Origin: Comamonadaceae bacterium
GTDB lineage: Bacteria; Pseudomonadota; Gammaproteobacteria; Burkholderiales; Burkholderiaceae_C
Assembly (NCBI GenBank): GCA_027488115.1
Contig: JAIYCG010000001.1
Location: 62,001 to 126,000, forward strand
Length of the DNA stretch: 64,000 nt
Reading direction: 5' to 3'
The notes below the pieces were generated by a model. The model saw only the letters and a list, made by a program, of their open reading frames with translations, had not been told where the DNA came from and searched no databases. This document shows, one piece after another, positions 44,948 through 53,858 of the stretch. Numbering within the stretch: position 1 is the stretch's first letter; each line of letters starts with the position of its first letter. A program made the position numbers and the translations under genes.

Positions 44948-45946
44948 ATGTCTGAATCGCACTCCTTGTCCTCCAGCGTCGCACCACTTTTAGAAGTGAA
45001 GGGGCTGACCAAATACTTCCCCATCAAAGGAGGCCTTTTCGGTCGTGAAGTGGACCGTGTTCATGCAGTTGATGGTGTGAGTTTTGACATCGCTGCGGGT
45101 GAAACTTTGGGCATGGTGGGCGAGTCAGGTTGCGGCAAATCAACCACTGGGCGTTGCATCCTCCGATTGATTGAACCTAGCTCAGGAGAAGTGAAGTTCA
45201 ATGGTCAAAACGTCTCAAGCATGGGCTCTCATGCCTTGCGTGAAGTTCGCCGAGACATGCAGATTATTTTTCAAGATCCATTTGCATCTTTGAATCCACG
45301 AATGACCGTTGAGGCCATCATTGGTGAAGCACTGACCATTCACAAGCTCACGCCGACCCCTGAATCTTACCGTGCGCGCATTGTCGAGTTGCTAGAAACA
45401 GTGGGTTTGAACGCCGATCACATGAAGCGTTTTCCACACGAGTTTTCGGGCGGTCAGCGTCAGCGAATTGGCATTGCAAGAGCCTTGGCGGTATCGCCTA
45501 AATTGATTGTGTGTGATGAGCCTGTTTCGGCTCTTGATGTTTCTATTCAAGCTCAAGTGATTAACTTGCTTGAAGACTTGCAAGCCAAGATGGGTTTGAC
45601 TTATTTGTTCATTGCCCACGACTTGTCAGTTGTTGAGCACATTAGCAATCGCGTTGCTGTGATGTACCTGGGACGCATCGTAGAGATAGCACCCTCCCGG
45701 CAGTTGTACACGCAACCCAAACACCCCTACACAGAAGCCTTGCTTTCTGCGGTACCTATCCCAGATCCAACGGCTAAGAAAAAACGAATTGTTTTGACGG
45801 GCGATGTTCCCAACCCAGTGAACAGGCCCAGCGGATGTCATTTTCATCCGCGTTGCCCTAAGGCCATTGAGCGTTGCCGTGTTGAAGAGCCGGTCTTAAA
45901 GTTTGTAGGCGATCAGCACCAAGCCGCTTGTCATTTAAATGACTGA
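44948..45946 (+). CDS. oligopeptide ABC transporter ATPase (DppF-like)
   Basis: A 332-residue ATPase with the same domain set as its neighbour: Walker [11 protein letters not shown]-loop [13 protein letters not shown], signature [17 protein letters not shown], Walker [16 protein letters not shown]-loop AHDLSVVEH, and the C-terminal Cys-containing tail ([15 protein letters not shown]). It starts five bases after the preceding stop; no strong ribosome-binding site is seen, so coupling is likely. Last gene of the transporter operon. Confidence 0.92.
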   Translation: MSESHSLSSSVAPLLEVKGLTKYFPIKGGLFGREVDRVHAVDGVSFDIAAGETLGMVGESGCGKSTTGRCILRLIEPSSGEVKFNGQNVSSMGSHALREVRRDMQIIFQDPFASLNPRMTVEAIIGEALTIHKLTPTPESYRARIVELLETVGLNADHMKRFPHEFSGGQRQRIGIARALAVSPKLIVCDEPVSALDVSIQAQVINLLEDLQAKMGLTYLFIAHDLSVVEHISNRVAVMYLGRIVEIAPSRQLYTQPKHPYTEALLSAVPIPDPTAKKKRIVLTGDVPNPVNRPSGCHFHPRCPKAIERCRVEEPVLKFVGDQHQAACHLND

Positions 45947-45987
45947 ATTTTTGCGGATAATTTCTTCACCTCAAAAGGAAGTTCGCC

Positions 45988-47607
45988 ATGTTAAATTGGA
46001 TTGACCAACATATTCCTGTACGCTTTTTGACGTTCTTTGTGATTGTGGCTTTGTGGGTTCTGTCTGCATTGCAGTTGGTGGTTGGTCAAGCAAATCTGTG
46101 GTGGGTGTTACTTTTGTCGGCCTTGGTTATCGTCGGCATCACTGATTTGCAGCAAACCCAGCACGCCATATTGCGGAACTATCCCATCATTGGACATTTG
46201 CGTTTCTTGCTTGAATTCATTCGACCTGAGCTGCGCCAATATTTCATTGAAGGCGAGAACGAGGCTGTCCCTTTTTCAAGGTCTCAGCGCTCATTGGTCT
46301 ACGCCCGGGCAAAAGGTGAAACCGACAAGCGACCCTTTGGCACGCAGGTTGATGTTCAAAAAGTAGGCCATGAATGGTTGACCCATTCCATCCGCCCCTC
46401 AATCATTGAATCACATGACTTCAGAGTCCATGTGGGTGGCGCCCAATGTCAACAACCCTACGACATCAGTTTGTTCAATGTGTCAGCCATGAGTTTTGGT
46501 GCCTTGAGCGCCAATGCCATCATGGCTTTGAACTTGGGTGCCAAGAAGGGCGGCTTTGCACATGACACTGGCGAGGGTTCTATTTCCAGATACCACCGAG
46601 AACACGGCGGTGATCTGATCTGGGAAATTGGTTCTGGGTATTTTGGTTGCCGCAATGACGACGGTACCTTCAGCTCCGAGCGTTTTGTTCAAAATGCGTT
46701 GTCACCTCAAGTCAAAATGATTGAGATCAAATTGAGTCAAGGTGCCAAACCCGGTCATGGTGGCGTATTACCTGGGCCTAAAGTGACGCCTGAAATTGCA
46801 GAGGCCAGGGGCGTCCCCGTCGGTGTTGACTGTGTCTCACCCGCCGCACACAGCAGTTTTTCCACGCCTGTTGAACTTTTGCAATTTGTGCAAAAGTTAA
46901 GAGATCTGAGTGAAGGTAAGCCAGTTGGGTTCAAATTGTGCATTGGCCATCCTTGGGAGTGGTTTGGCATTGCCAAGGCGATGCAAAAAACAGGCATCTA
47001 CCCTGACTTCATCGTGGTGGATGGCTCTGAGGGTGGTACAGGTGCCGCTCCTGTTGAATTTACCGACCACATGGGCATGCCGATGTTGGAGGGCCTGCGT
47101 TTGGTTCACAACACTTTGGTCGGTTTGAAGTTGCGCAAACAAATCCGATTGGGTGCCAGTGGCAAGATCATCAGCGGCTTTGATGTCATCCGAACTTTGG
47201 CACTGGGTGCTGATTGGTGCAACAGTGCACGAGGATTTATGTTTGCCTTGGGCTGCATTCAGGCTCAGACTTGCCATACCGGTAACTGCCCAACGGGTGT
47301 GACCTCCCAAGATCCCAAGCGTCAAATTGCCTTGGTTGTTCCAAGCAAAGCAGATCGCGTGAGAAATTTTCACCGCCAAACCTTAGAGTCAGTACAGGAA
47401 ATGCTTCAGGCCACTGGCCTGTCTGCACCTTCAGAGTTGCGCCTCAATCACATCATGCGGCGTGTGAGTGAACATGAGGTGCAAAATTTATCGGACTTGC
47501 TATTGAGTGTTTCGGGGGGGGCTTTGCTAGAGCCACAAGCCCTCGAAGGCTTGTTTGCCAAATACTGGCATGCGGCCAGTCCTGACAGTTTTCAACTGTC
47601 GGCATAA
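45988..47607 (+). CDS. FMN-binding glutamate-synthase-like protein with N-terminal membrane helices
   Basis: A 539-residue protein with two hydrophobic helices at residues about 12-50, then a glutamate synthase FMN domain: FNVSAMSFGALSANAIMAL, GEGSISRYHREHGGDLIWE (in parts), KPGHGGVLPGPKVTPEIA, VDGSEGGTGAAPVEFTDH, and a Cys cluster CIQAQTCHTGNCPTGV matching the iron-sulfur ligands. It lacks the amidotransferase domain of full glutamate synthase, so it must use free ammonia or another nitrogen donor, or another substrate. AAGGAAG supports the start. A run of eight G lies in its last part at 47514-47521. It follows the peptide transporter and may assimilate released nitrogen. Confidence 0.85.
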   Translation: MLNWIDQHIPVRFLTFFVIVALWVLSALQLVVGQANLWWVLLLSALVIVGITDLQQTQHAILRNYPIIGHLRFLLEFIRPELRQYFIEGENEAVPFSRSQRSLVYARAKGETDKRPFGTQVDVQKVGHEWLTHSIRPSIIESHDFRVHVGGAQCQQPYDISLFNVSAMSFGALSANAIMALNLGAKKGGFAHDTGEGSISRYHREHGGDLIWEIGSGYFGCRNDDGTFSSERFVQNALSPQVKMIEIKLSQGAKPGHGGVLPGPKVTPEIAEARGVPVGVDCVSPAAHSSFSTPVELLQFVQKLRDLSEGKPVGFKLCIGHPWEWFGIAKAMQKTGIYPDFIVVDGSEGGTGAAPVEFTDHMGMPMLEGLRLVHNTLVGLKLRKQIRLGASGKIISGFDVIRTLALGADWCNSARGFMFALGCIQAQTCHTGNCPTGVTSQDPKRQIALVVPSKADRVRNFHRQTLESVQEMLQATGLSAPSELRLNHIMRRVSEHEVQNLSDLLLSVSGGALLEPQALEGLFAKYWHAASPDSFQLSA

Positions 47608-47722
47608 ACAAGCCCACGCCCTGCTTTGAAGAGGGCAAAGAGTGCTCTGTGCAAGCGCCTCACAAGCTTTCACAGCTGTTCAGATAAACTGAAGCCACCT
47701 CCATTCTGCTGCACCTCTTTTT

Positions 47723-48712
47723 ATGTCACTTCTTAATTTGTCGATTGCAACTACCGACTACGATCATTTTCGGGACATTCGCTTAGGCTTTGTCAAACCA
47801 GAGGGCATTGATCTGAATTGGCTCAATTTGGGTCATCACGAGTGCTTTGCAAGATTCACGGCCAATCGCGAATTTGATATCTCTGAACTGTCCTTTGCCA
47901 AGTTCACCACCCAGGTCACGCGGCCCGACAGCGACATCATTGGCTTGCCGATTGTGTGCTCGCGTCTGTTTCGATTCAGCTCCTTTTATGTCAATAAAAA
48001 ATCGGGTATCAAGTCCGCCAAAGACCTGATTGGTAAAAAAGTTGGATCACCTGAGTGGGCCCATTCAGCAGCTGTGTACATGCGAGGATGGCTGCACAAC
48101 GACATGGATGTGAAGTTGCAAGATGTGCATTGGTATCAAGCAGGTGCCAATGCGCCAGGGCGTGAAGAGAAGGTAGAAATTTCATTGCCAGAGGGCGTCA
48201 AGTTGACGCGTGTTGCCGACAAATCTTTGAGCGAAATGTTGGCTTCTGGAGAAATTGACTGTGCCATCATTGCCCGCCCTCCAACTTGTTTCTTGGAAGG
48301 GCACCCCGATGTGGTTCGCCTCTTCCCAGATTTTTTAGACATGGAAGATGAATTTTTTGCGCGCACCAAAGTTTGGCCCATCATGCACATCATTGCCATG
48401 AAGAAGAGCGTGGTTGACGAAAATCCATGGGTGCCTCGTAATTTGTTCAATGCGTTTCAAGAATCTAAACGTCGAAGCATTGAGCGCTTGATGGATCCTG
48501 CTGTGTCGCGTTATCCCTTGCCCTGGTTGGCAACTTATGCGCGCAAGATGCGCGATAAGTTTGAAGGTGACACTTTCCCCTATGGCATTGAAGAGAATCG
48601 TCCCACTTGGGAGTTGATGGCCAAATATACGTTTCAACAGGGTATTGCTCACCGCGAATTTACACCTGAGGAAATTTTTCCGCAGGGCATGATGACCAAA
48701 GTTGTGATTTAA
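47723..48712 (+). CDS. 4,5-dihydroxyphthalate decarboxylase-like / ABC substrate-binding-like protein
   Basis: A 329-residue protein of the group annotated as 4,5-dihydroxyphthalate decarboxylase, which shares the periplasmic-binding fold. Motifs include GHHECFARFTANREFDISEL, LPIVCSRLFRFSSFYVN, GKKVGSPEWAHSAAVYMRGWL (split) and ALIARPP-type sequence CAIIARPPTCF. There is no signal peptide, which favours a cytosolic enzyme over a transport receptor. It is followed after 15 bases by a class II aldolase-like protein, a family that also contains aromatic decarboxylases, so the pair may treat an aromatic dicarboxylate. The biochemical role is inferred. Confidence 0.75.
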   Translation: MSLLNLSIATTDYDHFRDIRLGFVKPEGIDLNWLNLGHHECFARFTANREFDISELSFAKFTTQVTRPDSDIIGLPIVCSRLFRFSSFYVNKKSGIKSAKDLIGKKVGSPEWAHSAAVYMRGWLHNDMDVKLQDVHWYQAGANAPGREEKVEISLPEGVKLTRVADKSLSEMLASGEIDCAIIARPPTCFLEGHPDVVRLFPDFLDMEDEFFARTKVWPIMHIIAMKKSVVDENPWVPRNLFNAFQESKRRSIERLMDPAVSRYPLPWLATYARKMRDKFEGDTFPYGIEENRPTWELMAKYTFQQGIAHREFTPEEIFPQGMMTKVVI

Positions 48713-48727
48713 AACAGAAACAAGTCC

Positions 48728-49405
48728 ATGTCAAATAACTTAGAGCTCAAGCAACAATTGGTCGACTGCATTCGCATGTTGGAGTCGCAAGACATCATTG
48801 ACTACAACGGCCATGCCAGTATTCTGTTGCCCAACAACACCCTGTTGATCAACATCGGCTCCTGCCAACGAAGCCAACTTACTGTGGACGACATTTGCAC
48901 CATCGACATGGAAGGGCAACTGATTGAGGGAGCCGGTAAGCCACCCTTAGAGTTTCACTTGCATGCTGGCATTTACAGGGTGCGCCCAGATGTCAAAGCG
49001 GTTGTGCATGCACACCCCAAATGGTCAACTTATCTCACCATGGCAGGCAAGGAATACATGCCAGTTTATGGTCAAGGCTCCTTGGTCTATCCCGTGCCTT
49101 TGTTAGATTCACCCAACTCTATCAACAACAAACCCATGGCCGACCGGCTGGCGGCTACCTTGTCAGACCGCCCAGCAGCGCTGATGAAGTCGCATGGTGC
49201 AGTCACTGTGGGCCAAACCATTCGCGAGGCCTTTGTATTGGCCAACTACATGGAAGAGAACGCGCACCGTCAATACATGGCAATGCAACTTGGCACACCC
49301 TATTCCTTCAGCGCGCATGAAATTCAGATGTGCAAAGAGAAGTTATGGAATGAAGCTTTGTTCCAACGATGCTGGGATCACTTCATGGCCAAGCTTGGCA
49401 ATTGA
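48728..49405 (+). CDS. class II aldolase/adducin-like protein
   Basis: The 225-residue protein has the zinc site of class II aldolases: GKPPLEFHLHAGIYRVRPD, AVVHAHPKWSTYL with the HxH pair, and a third His in LMKSHGAVTVGQTIREAF, plus the N-terminal NGHASILLPNNTLLIN. Members split sugar phosphates, but 3,4-dihydroxyphthalate and related aromatic decarboxylases belong to the same family, which suits the 4,5-dihydroxyphthalate-decarboxylase-like gene just upstream. It converges with the AroE-like gene with only one base between the stops. Confidence 0.83.
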   Translation: MSNNLELKQQLVDCIRMLESQDIIDYNGHASILLPNNTLLINIGSCQRSQLTVDDICTIDMEGQLIEGAGKPPLEFHLHAGIYRVRPDVKAVVHAHPKWSTYLTMAGKEYMPVYGQGSLVYPVPLLDSPNSINNKPMADRLAATLSDRPAALMKSHGAVTVGQTIREAFVLANYMEENAHRQYMAMQLGTPYSFSAHEIQMCKEKLWNEALFQRCWDHFMAKLGN

Positions 49406-49406
49406 T

Positions 49407-50252
49407 TTAGATCAAACTTTGTTCTAAAAGTTTTCGCAACTCAGGCGTCACTTTAGGTTCAATTCCAAACCAAGCTTTCCATCCCAAAGGGCCTTGATGC
49501 AACAGCATACCAAGGCCATTTAAAGTAGCATTTCCTTGCATTCGGGCCTGCGCCAGGAAGGGTGTTTCTAAGGGGGTGTAAACAATGTCTGTCACCAAAG
49601 CATCGACAGGCAAAAGGTCGAGTTGGATGTCGAGCGGGCTTTGACCCACCATGCCTTGGCTGGTGGCATTGACCACCATGGCGGCTCCTTCCATCAGGTC
49701 AGCGCGGTCTGACCATGGATAAGCCCGGATGGGCTGACCCAACTCAGACATGACTGTTTGAGCACGTTCTAAATTGCGATTCACCAACCTAATTTCTTCT
49801 GCGCCTTCCTGAATAAGTCCTTGGCAAACGGCTCGAGAGCCCCCACCTGCGCCAATGACCACGATGGGTCCACGATTTGCTTGCCAATCAGGTTGAAACT
49901 CTTTGACGTTGCGAATGAAGCCTGCCGCATCATTGTTGCTACCGACCAGGCGGCCGTCGTCTGTGACGGCAACACAGCTAATAGCCCCCATTTTTTTCGC
50001 AACGTTGTCAACCTCGTCGACAATTTCTAAGGCTTTTTGTTTGTGGGGTATGGTGAGGTTGCAACCTGCAAATCCTAGCGCATGAAGACCACGCAAAGCC
50101 GCCTCCAAGTTTTCAGGATGGATGGCCAATGGCACATAAACACCCTTGAGGTTTTCTTGTGCAAACCAGTGGTTGTGCATCAGGGGAGAGCGAGAGTGCA
50201 TCACGGGCCAGCCCATGACACCTGCCAATAAAAATCGATCTTTGAGGTTCAT
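49407..50252 (-). CDS. AroE-like shikimate/quinate dehydrogenase family protein
   Basis: A 281-residue NAD(P)-dependent dehydrogenase. The shikimate-binding HSRSP (Ser20, Ser22) and the catalytic Lys71 in IPHKQKAL and Asp108 in GSNNDAAGF are present, and the cofactor loop VVIGAGGGSRAVC is in place. However, the usual GAVNT (Asn that binds shikimate) reads GAISC, and NTDG reads NNDA. It may therefore be a paralogue with another substrate such as quinate or an aromatic hydroxyacid rather than the biosynthetic enzyme. No Shine-Dalgarno is seen before the ATG. It is divergent from the gene at 50310. Confidence 0.8.
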   Translation of the reverse strand: MNLKDRFLLAGVMGWPVMHSRSPLMHNHWFAQENLKGVYVPLAIHPENLEAALRGLHALGFAGCNLTIPHKQKALEIVDEVDNVAKKMGAISCVAVTDDGRLVGSNNDAAGFIRNVKEFQPDWQANRGPIVVIGAGGGSRAVCQGLIQEGAEEIRLVNRNLERAQTVMSELGQPIRAYPWSDRADLMEGAAMVVNATSQGMVGQSPLDIQLDLLPVDALVTDIVYTPLETPFLAQARMQGNATLNGLGMLLHQGPLGWKAWFGIEPKVTPELRKLLEQSLI

Positions 50253-50309
50253 GGGGGTGTACTATATATTTGTTTAGGGTAAGAAATCCTGTCAGAGAAT
50301 GAGAACAAT

Positions 50310-51344
50310 ATGCGAATTGTCAGGGCTATCGGTGTAGGTTTGGCCATTTGGCTCACTACCCATGTTAGCGCTCAAGCCCCTGGTGGCTTGGTCAATGTCA
50401 AGCCAACTGTGCGCGTCGAAGAGCATGCCAAAGTGCACGCTGAACAGCACATCTTGGTCAGTATCTGGCCTCAGATCCCTTTTGTTCGAGGTAAGGATCT
50501 TTGTCAGTATCATGATGCCTATGGCCGCACCAAGAGTGAGCAGATGGCCGAATTGACGCAGACAGTCAGAGGCCTCTTGCGTGAAGGTGTTGACCCTCGA
50601 AACTTGATGGCCTTGCTCAACACCCTGGACGATCAAATCAATCAACAAAGATTCGTCGCTGGCAGTAGTCCTGGCATGGATGTGATGTTGGCTGGCTCGC
50701 TCAAAGCGTCCCTTGACAGGGTGTACCGTGATCGCAATCCTCAAAGTCGTCATTTTGCTTTTTTCAACACAAGCGCTTTGAATGAATTGATGCAGCAGCA
50801 ACGGGCCTCTAAGGCTCAGTCAAATTGGGATTCTCGCCTTGTGCAAGGTTTATCTGGCGTCGCTTTCGGAACTTATTCCTATGCCCCTAGCTGCAAAGGC
50901 GATTTACTGGTGACTGTTCATGTCGATCTTTCGTGTGGCCACACCTATCATTTTCAAGCGCAAGGTTTTCCTGAACAAGTGATGCAAAACATTGGCATGC
51001 AAATTTTTGAAACATTTCAAAGAACACAATTTCCTTCCAAAATAAAAATTGGAAATCAACAATTGGAGTTGGTGGGTGCACCCAGCACTGGGGTGGGGCG
51101 TGCGGCATCTCCCAAGTCTGCAGAAATGGCATGCAAGGCCATGAAAGCAAGATTGCCAACAGAAGATGAATATGAGTATTTGTCCAACGTAGGCGATTGG
51201 AATGGTGGTGTGACGTGCTCTCGAAGCAAGTTGTGGGCAATGGCCAACAACATGGTCATGGCGCCTGATTTGCGTAATCCGACGCCCGTGCGGTCTGTAT
51301 CCGAGTTTCCTGGTCAAGAATTCAGTTATTACTGTGTACGCTAA
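50310..51344 (+). CDS. exported protein of unknown function with a small C-terminal RLPT-type domain
   Basis: A 344-residue protein I do not recognise by family. Residues 1-22 form a signal peptide (IVRAIGVGLAIWLTTHVSAQ). The central part has a Cys-containing region (APSCKGDLLVTVHVDLSCGHTYHF in parts). The last about 70 residues carry CKAMKARLPTEDEYEYL and GDWNGGVTCSRSKLW and end YYCVR, which resembles the C-type-lectin-like fold of FGE/sulfatase-modifying or Legionella Lcl-type domains, with the cysteines likely paired. No catalytic residues of an FGE enzyme are seen. It is divergent from the AroE-like gene and ends just before DUF1840. Confidence 0.65.
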   Translation: MRIVRAIGVGLAIWLTTHVSAQAPGGLVNVKPTVRVEEHAKVHAEQHILVSIWPQIPFVRGKDLCQYHDAYGRTKSEQMAELTQTVRGLLREGVDPRNLMALLNTLDDQINQQRFVAGSSPGMDVMLAGSLKASLDRVYRDRNPQSRHFAFFNTSALNELMQQQRASKAQSNWDSRLVQGLSGVAFGTYSYAPSCKGDLLVTVHVDLSCGHTYHFQAQGFPEQVMQNIGMQIFETFQRTQFPSKIKIGNQQLELVGAPSTGVGRAASPKSAEMACKAMKARLPTEDEYEYLSNVGDWNGGVTCSRSKLWAMANNMVMAPDLRNPTPVRSVSEFPGQEFSYYCVR

Positions 51345-51366
51345 TTGCACCGTAAAGAAAGCACCT

Positions 51367-51651
51367 ATGCTCTATAAATTCAAATCTAAAGTTACTGGCG
51401 ATCTCATCATGTTGGAAGCAGATGCCAAGCGACTGCTGAAAATAATGGGAAGAGAAGATCAAGTGAAGGGTATTTTTCTTGCAGACCAGCTTGAATCTGT
51501 CATTGCCGCACTTGAATCAGCAGTGGTTCTGGAAGAAACAGAGGGTGTTCAAGATTTAAAGCAAATTAGCTTGCGACAGCGCAGCCTGCCCATGCTGAAG
51601 ATGTTAAAAAAGTGCAAAGACCAATCTGCTGATGTAGTTTGGGGCGTGTGA
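51367..51651 (+). CDS. DUF1840 family protein
   Basis: This 94-residue cytosolic protein begins MLYKFKSKVTGDLIMLEADA, the fixed DUF1840 opening, and has KGIFLADQLESVIAALESAV in the centre (20 residues) and LRQRSLPMLKMLKKCK near the end. Function unknown, common in Burkholderiales. I chose the ATG at 51367 on family alignment. The upstream extension to 51334 lies in the end of the preceding gene. A run of nine G follows the stop at 51664-51672. Confidence 0.85.
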   Translation: MLYKFKSKVTGDLIMLEADAKRLLKIMGREDQVKGIFLADQLESVIAALESAVVLEETEGVQDLKQISLRQRSLPMLKMLKKCKDQSADVVWGV

Positions 51652-51679
51652 ACCAGGCGCCTTGGGGGGGGGTGACTTT

Positions 51680-52168
51680 TTATTTGCTAAATGCAGAACC
51701 TGTCAATTTAAAGCCAGCTTGTATATTCCTTTTCGCAAACCACCCTTGGTTCATTTCGAGCACAAACCGAACCGGCTTTTTTGAACAATGAGACTCATCA
51801 TTCATGGGTTTCATGTCGGCCAAATTGACGATGGTTCCGTCATCCAACACAAATGCTGCTGTGAGCGGCAGTAGGGTATTGCGCATCCAAAAACACTGAA
51901 TGCTAGGTTGCTCAAAGACAAAGAGCATGCCTTCATTTTGAGGCATTTCTTTTCGCCACATGAGACCAATTTGTCGCTGTTCAAAATCTTGCGCCAACTG
52001 CACTTGAATCAGATGCATACCAGCATTCAAAGTCGTACGGGGCAGTTGAGTTTGAGGTACGCCTTGAGCCTTGGCGGATGTCATCAAAAAGGCTAATAAA
52101 AGACATCCTGCTGCCTGAGCCGAGGCTTTCAAAACTGAGCCAAAATGAGTTTGAATTTTGCGAGTCAT
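51680..52168 (-). CDS. DUF192 family exported protein
   Basis: The 162-residue protein has a signal peptide (AAGCLLLAFLMTSAKAQ) and a DUF192 domain: AQDFEQRQIGLMWRKEMPQN, GMLFVFEQPSIQCFWMRNT, PLTAAFVLDDGTIVNL and ALEMNQGW-type end (VLEMNQGWFAKRNI). Family function is unknown; it forms a small beta fold at or outside the membrane. No good ribosome-binding site lies before the ATG at 52168, but the signal peptide supports that start. It is divergent from the isocitrate-dehydrogenase-like gene. Confidence 0.85.
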   Translation of the reverse strand: MTRKIQTHFGSVLKASAQAAGCLLLAFLMTSAKAQGVPQTQLPRTTLNAGMHLIQVQLAQDFEQRQIGLMWRKEMPQNEGMLFVFEQPSIQCFWMRNTLLPLTAAFVLDDGTIVNLADMKPMNDESHCSKKPVRFVLEMNQGWFAKRNIQAGFKLTGSAFSK

Positions 52169-52244
52169 AGGGGAGATGAGGGACGGAAATTAGAGGAGAT
52201 TGTGACCTATTTTGTCCTAGAATGAATCGATGGAGAGTCCGTTT

Positions 52245-53498
52245 ATGTATCAACACATTCAAGTACCCCCACTGGGTGAAAAAATCACGGTCAATGAAGA
52301 CCATTCATTGAATGTGCCCTTGAATCCAATCATCCCATTCATCGAGGGTGATGGAACAGGCATTGACATTACACCGGTCATGATCCGGGTGGTCAATGAA
52401 GCCGTCAATAAAGCTTACCAAGGAAAACGCAGGGTTCACTGGATGGAGGTTTTTGCTGGCCAAAAAGCAACTCAGCTTTATGGCGCTGATGTTTTTCTAC
52501 CAGCCGAAACCCTATCGGCCTTGAAAGATTATGTTGTTTCAATCAAAGGACCATTGAACGCGCCGCCTTCGGGCGATGTTCGATCACTCAATGTGGCCAT
52601 CCGGCAAGAATTAGACCTCTATGCATGTTTAAGACCTTTGAGATATTTCAAAGGCGTTCCTTCACCAGTCCGTGAACCCGAAAAAACCAATATAGCGCTT
52701 TTTCGTGAAAACTCAGAGGATATTTACGCAGGCATTGAATATGCCGCGCACAGCCAATTGGGCCAAAAACTCATCGCCTACTTAACCCAAGAGCTTGGCG
52801 TTCAAAGTATTCGTTTTCCTGAGACTTCCGGCATAGGAATCAAGCCCGTTTCAAGCGAAGGCACCCAACGTTTGATGCGCAAGGCCATTCAATACGCCAT
52901 TGATCACGACAAGCCCAGTGTGACCATTGTGCACAAGGGTAGCATCATGAAATACACGGAAGGTGCTTTTCGCGATTGGGCTTACCAACTGGCATTGGAT
53001 GAGTTCTCTGCACAAACCATTGACGGTGGGCCAAGGTGTCTAATTCGAAATCCAAAGACTGGCAAAAGCATTGTGGTGAAAGACATTGCCATGGATGCTT
53101 TCTTGCAGCAAATCCTCATGCGCCCTCAAGAGTTCTCCGTGATTGCAACCCTCAACCTCAATGGTGACTACATCTCAGATGCGGTGTCGGCTCAAGTGGG
53201 TGGCATTGGCATTGCGCCGGGAGCCAACATGTCTGACAGTGTGGCTTGCTTTGAAGCTACAGTCGATGCCTTGTCCAAATTTGCAGGCAAGGACTATGTC
53301 AACCCTGGCTCTGAAATATTGTCTGCAGAAATGATGCTTCGTTATATGGGCTGGACCGAAGCCGCCGACATCATCATTCGCGCCATGGAGGAGGCCATTC
53401 AAAGCAAACGTGTCACCCATGATTTTGCCAAATTGATGGAGGGTGCATCACAAGTGAGTTGCTCTGGATTCGGTCAAGTTGTCATTGAATTCATGTGA
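52245..53498 (+). CDS. icd: isocitrate dehydrogenase homologue with altered NADP site
   Basis: The 417-residue protein aligns over its full length with NADP-dependent isocitrate dehydrogenase. Substrate and catalytic residues are kept ([13 protein letters not shown] with Ser114, Arg120, Arg130; Tyr161 and Lys231; metal Asp284, 308, 312). The cofactor loops are not: the TTPVGGGIR loop reads [18 protein letters not shown] reads VDALSKFAG (residues 340-348), and the two NADP 2'-phosphate residues (Tyr, Arg of TYDFxR) read His and Lys. It may be a paralogue with another cofactor, or inactive. GGAG lies nine bases before the ATG. Whether a normal copy exists elsewhere is unknown. Confidence 0.75.
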   Translation: MYQHIQVPPLGEKITVNEDHSLNVPLNPIIPFIEGDGTGIDITPVMIRVVNEAVNKAYQGKRRVHWMEVFAGQKATQLYGADVFLPAETLSALKDYVVSIKGPLNAPPSGDVRSLNVAIRQELDLYACLRPLRYFKGVPSPVREPEKTNIALFRENSEDIYAGIEYAAHSQLGQKLIAYLTQELGVQSIRFPETSGIGIKPVSSEGTQRLMRKAIQYAIDHDKPSVTIVHKGSIMKYTEGAFRDWAYQLALDEFSAQTIDGGPRCLIRNPKTGKSIVVKDIAMDAFLQQILMRPQEFSVIATLNLNGDYISDAVSAQVGGIGIAPGANMSDSVACFEATVDALSKFAGKDYVNPGSEILSAEMMLRYMGWTEAADIIIRAMEEAIQSKRVTHDFAKLMEGASQVSCSGFGQVVIEFM

Positions 53499-53531
53499 TG
53501 TTTCTCAAATTCACACAAGTGCTTGCCTAAT

Positions 53532-53858
53532 ATGTACGAAGAAAATCAAAGCTTCGTACCCGAATCCTTCCTGAAGTTGTTCATCAAGCCAGGTCAGTTC
53601 AAGCCCAGTTTGCCACGCAATGAACTCTCCCAGCGCTATGAGTTGTGTGAGGACATGGCCAACATGCTGATGGACCCTGTCAGCACTCAGCAATTTCAGC
53701 TGGGTATTGCCGAATCAGACGCGCTTGAAAAAAGCTGGCACGGGTTGTTGGAAAGCCCTTTGCTTCTTAATCGCGAAGAAGCTTTTTGGGTGGTTTGCCG
53801 ATTGGCTGAACTTTTGTCATGGCCCATCCCTGAGGGCCAGTGGGCTTCACTGAACTAG
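53532..53858 (+). CDS. conserved hypothetical protein of Burkholderiales type
   Basis: A 108-residue cytosolic protein beginning MYEENQSFVPESFLKLF, with a helical body (RYELCEDMANMLMDP, QLGIAESDALEKSWHGLL) and ending REEAFWVVCRLAELLSWP. I recall similar short proteins in other Burkholderiales, without a function; some are labelled ATPase with chaperone activity on little evidence. The ATG at 53532 is preferred over the TTG at 53523. It follows the isocitrate-dehydrogenase homologue by 33 bases and converges with the Gfo/Idh/MocA gene, overlapping by four bases. Confidence 0.65.
   Translation: MYEENQSFVPESFLKLFIKPGQFKPSLPRNELSQRYELCEDMANMLMDPVSTQQFQLGIAESDALEKSWHGLLESPLLLNREEAFWVVCRLAELLSWPIPEGQWASLN

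Noticed and set aside
50310-51344. A formylglycine-generating enzyme for the sulfatase at 23790
   Set aside because: Only the last about 70 residues resemble that fold, the catalytic Cys pair is not recognisable, and the genes are 26 kb apart.
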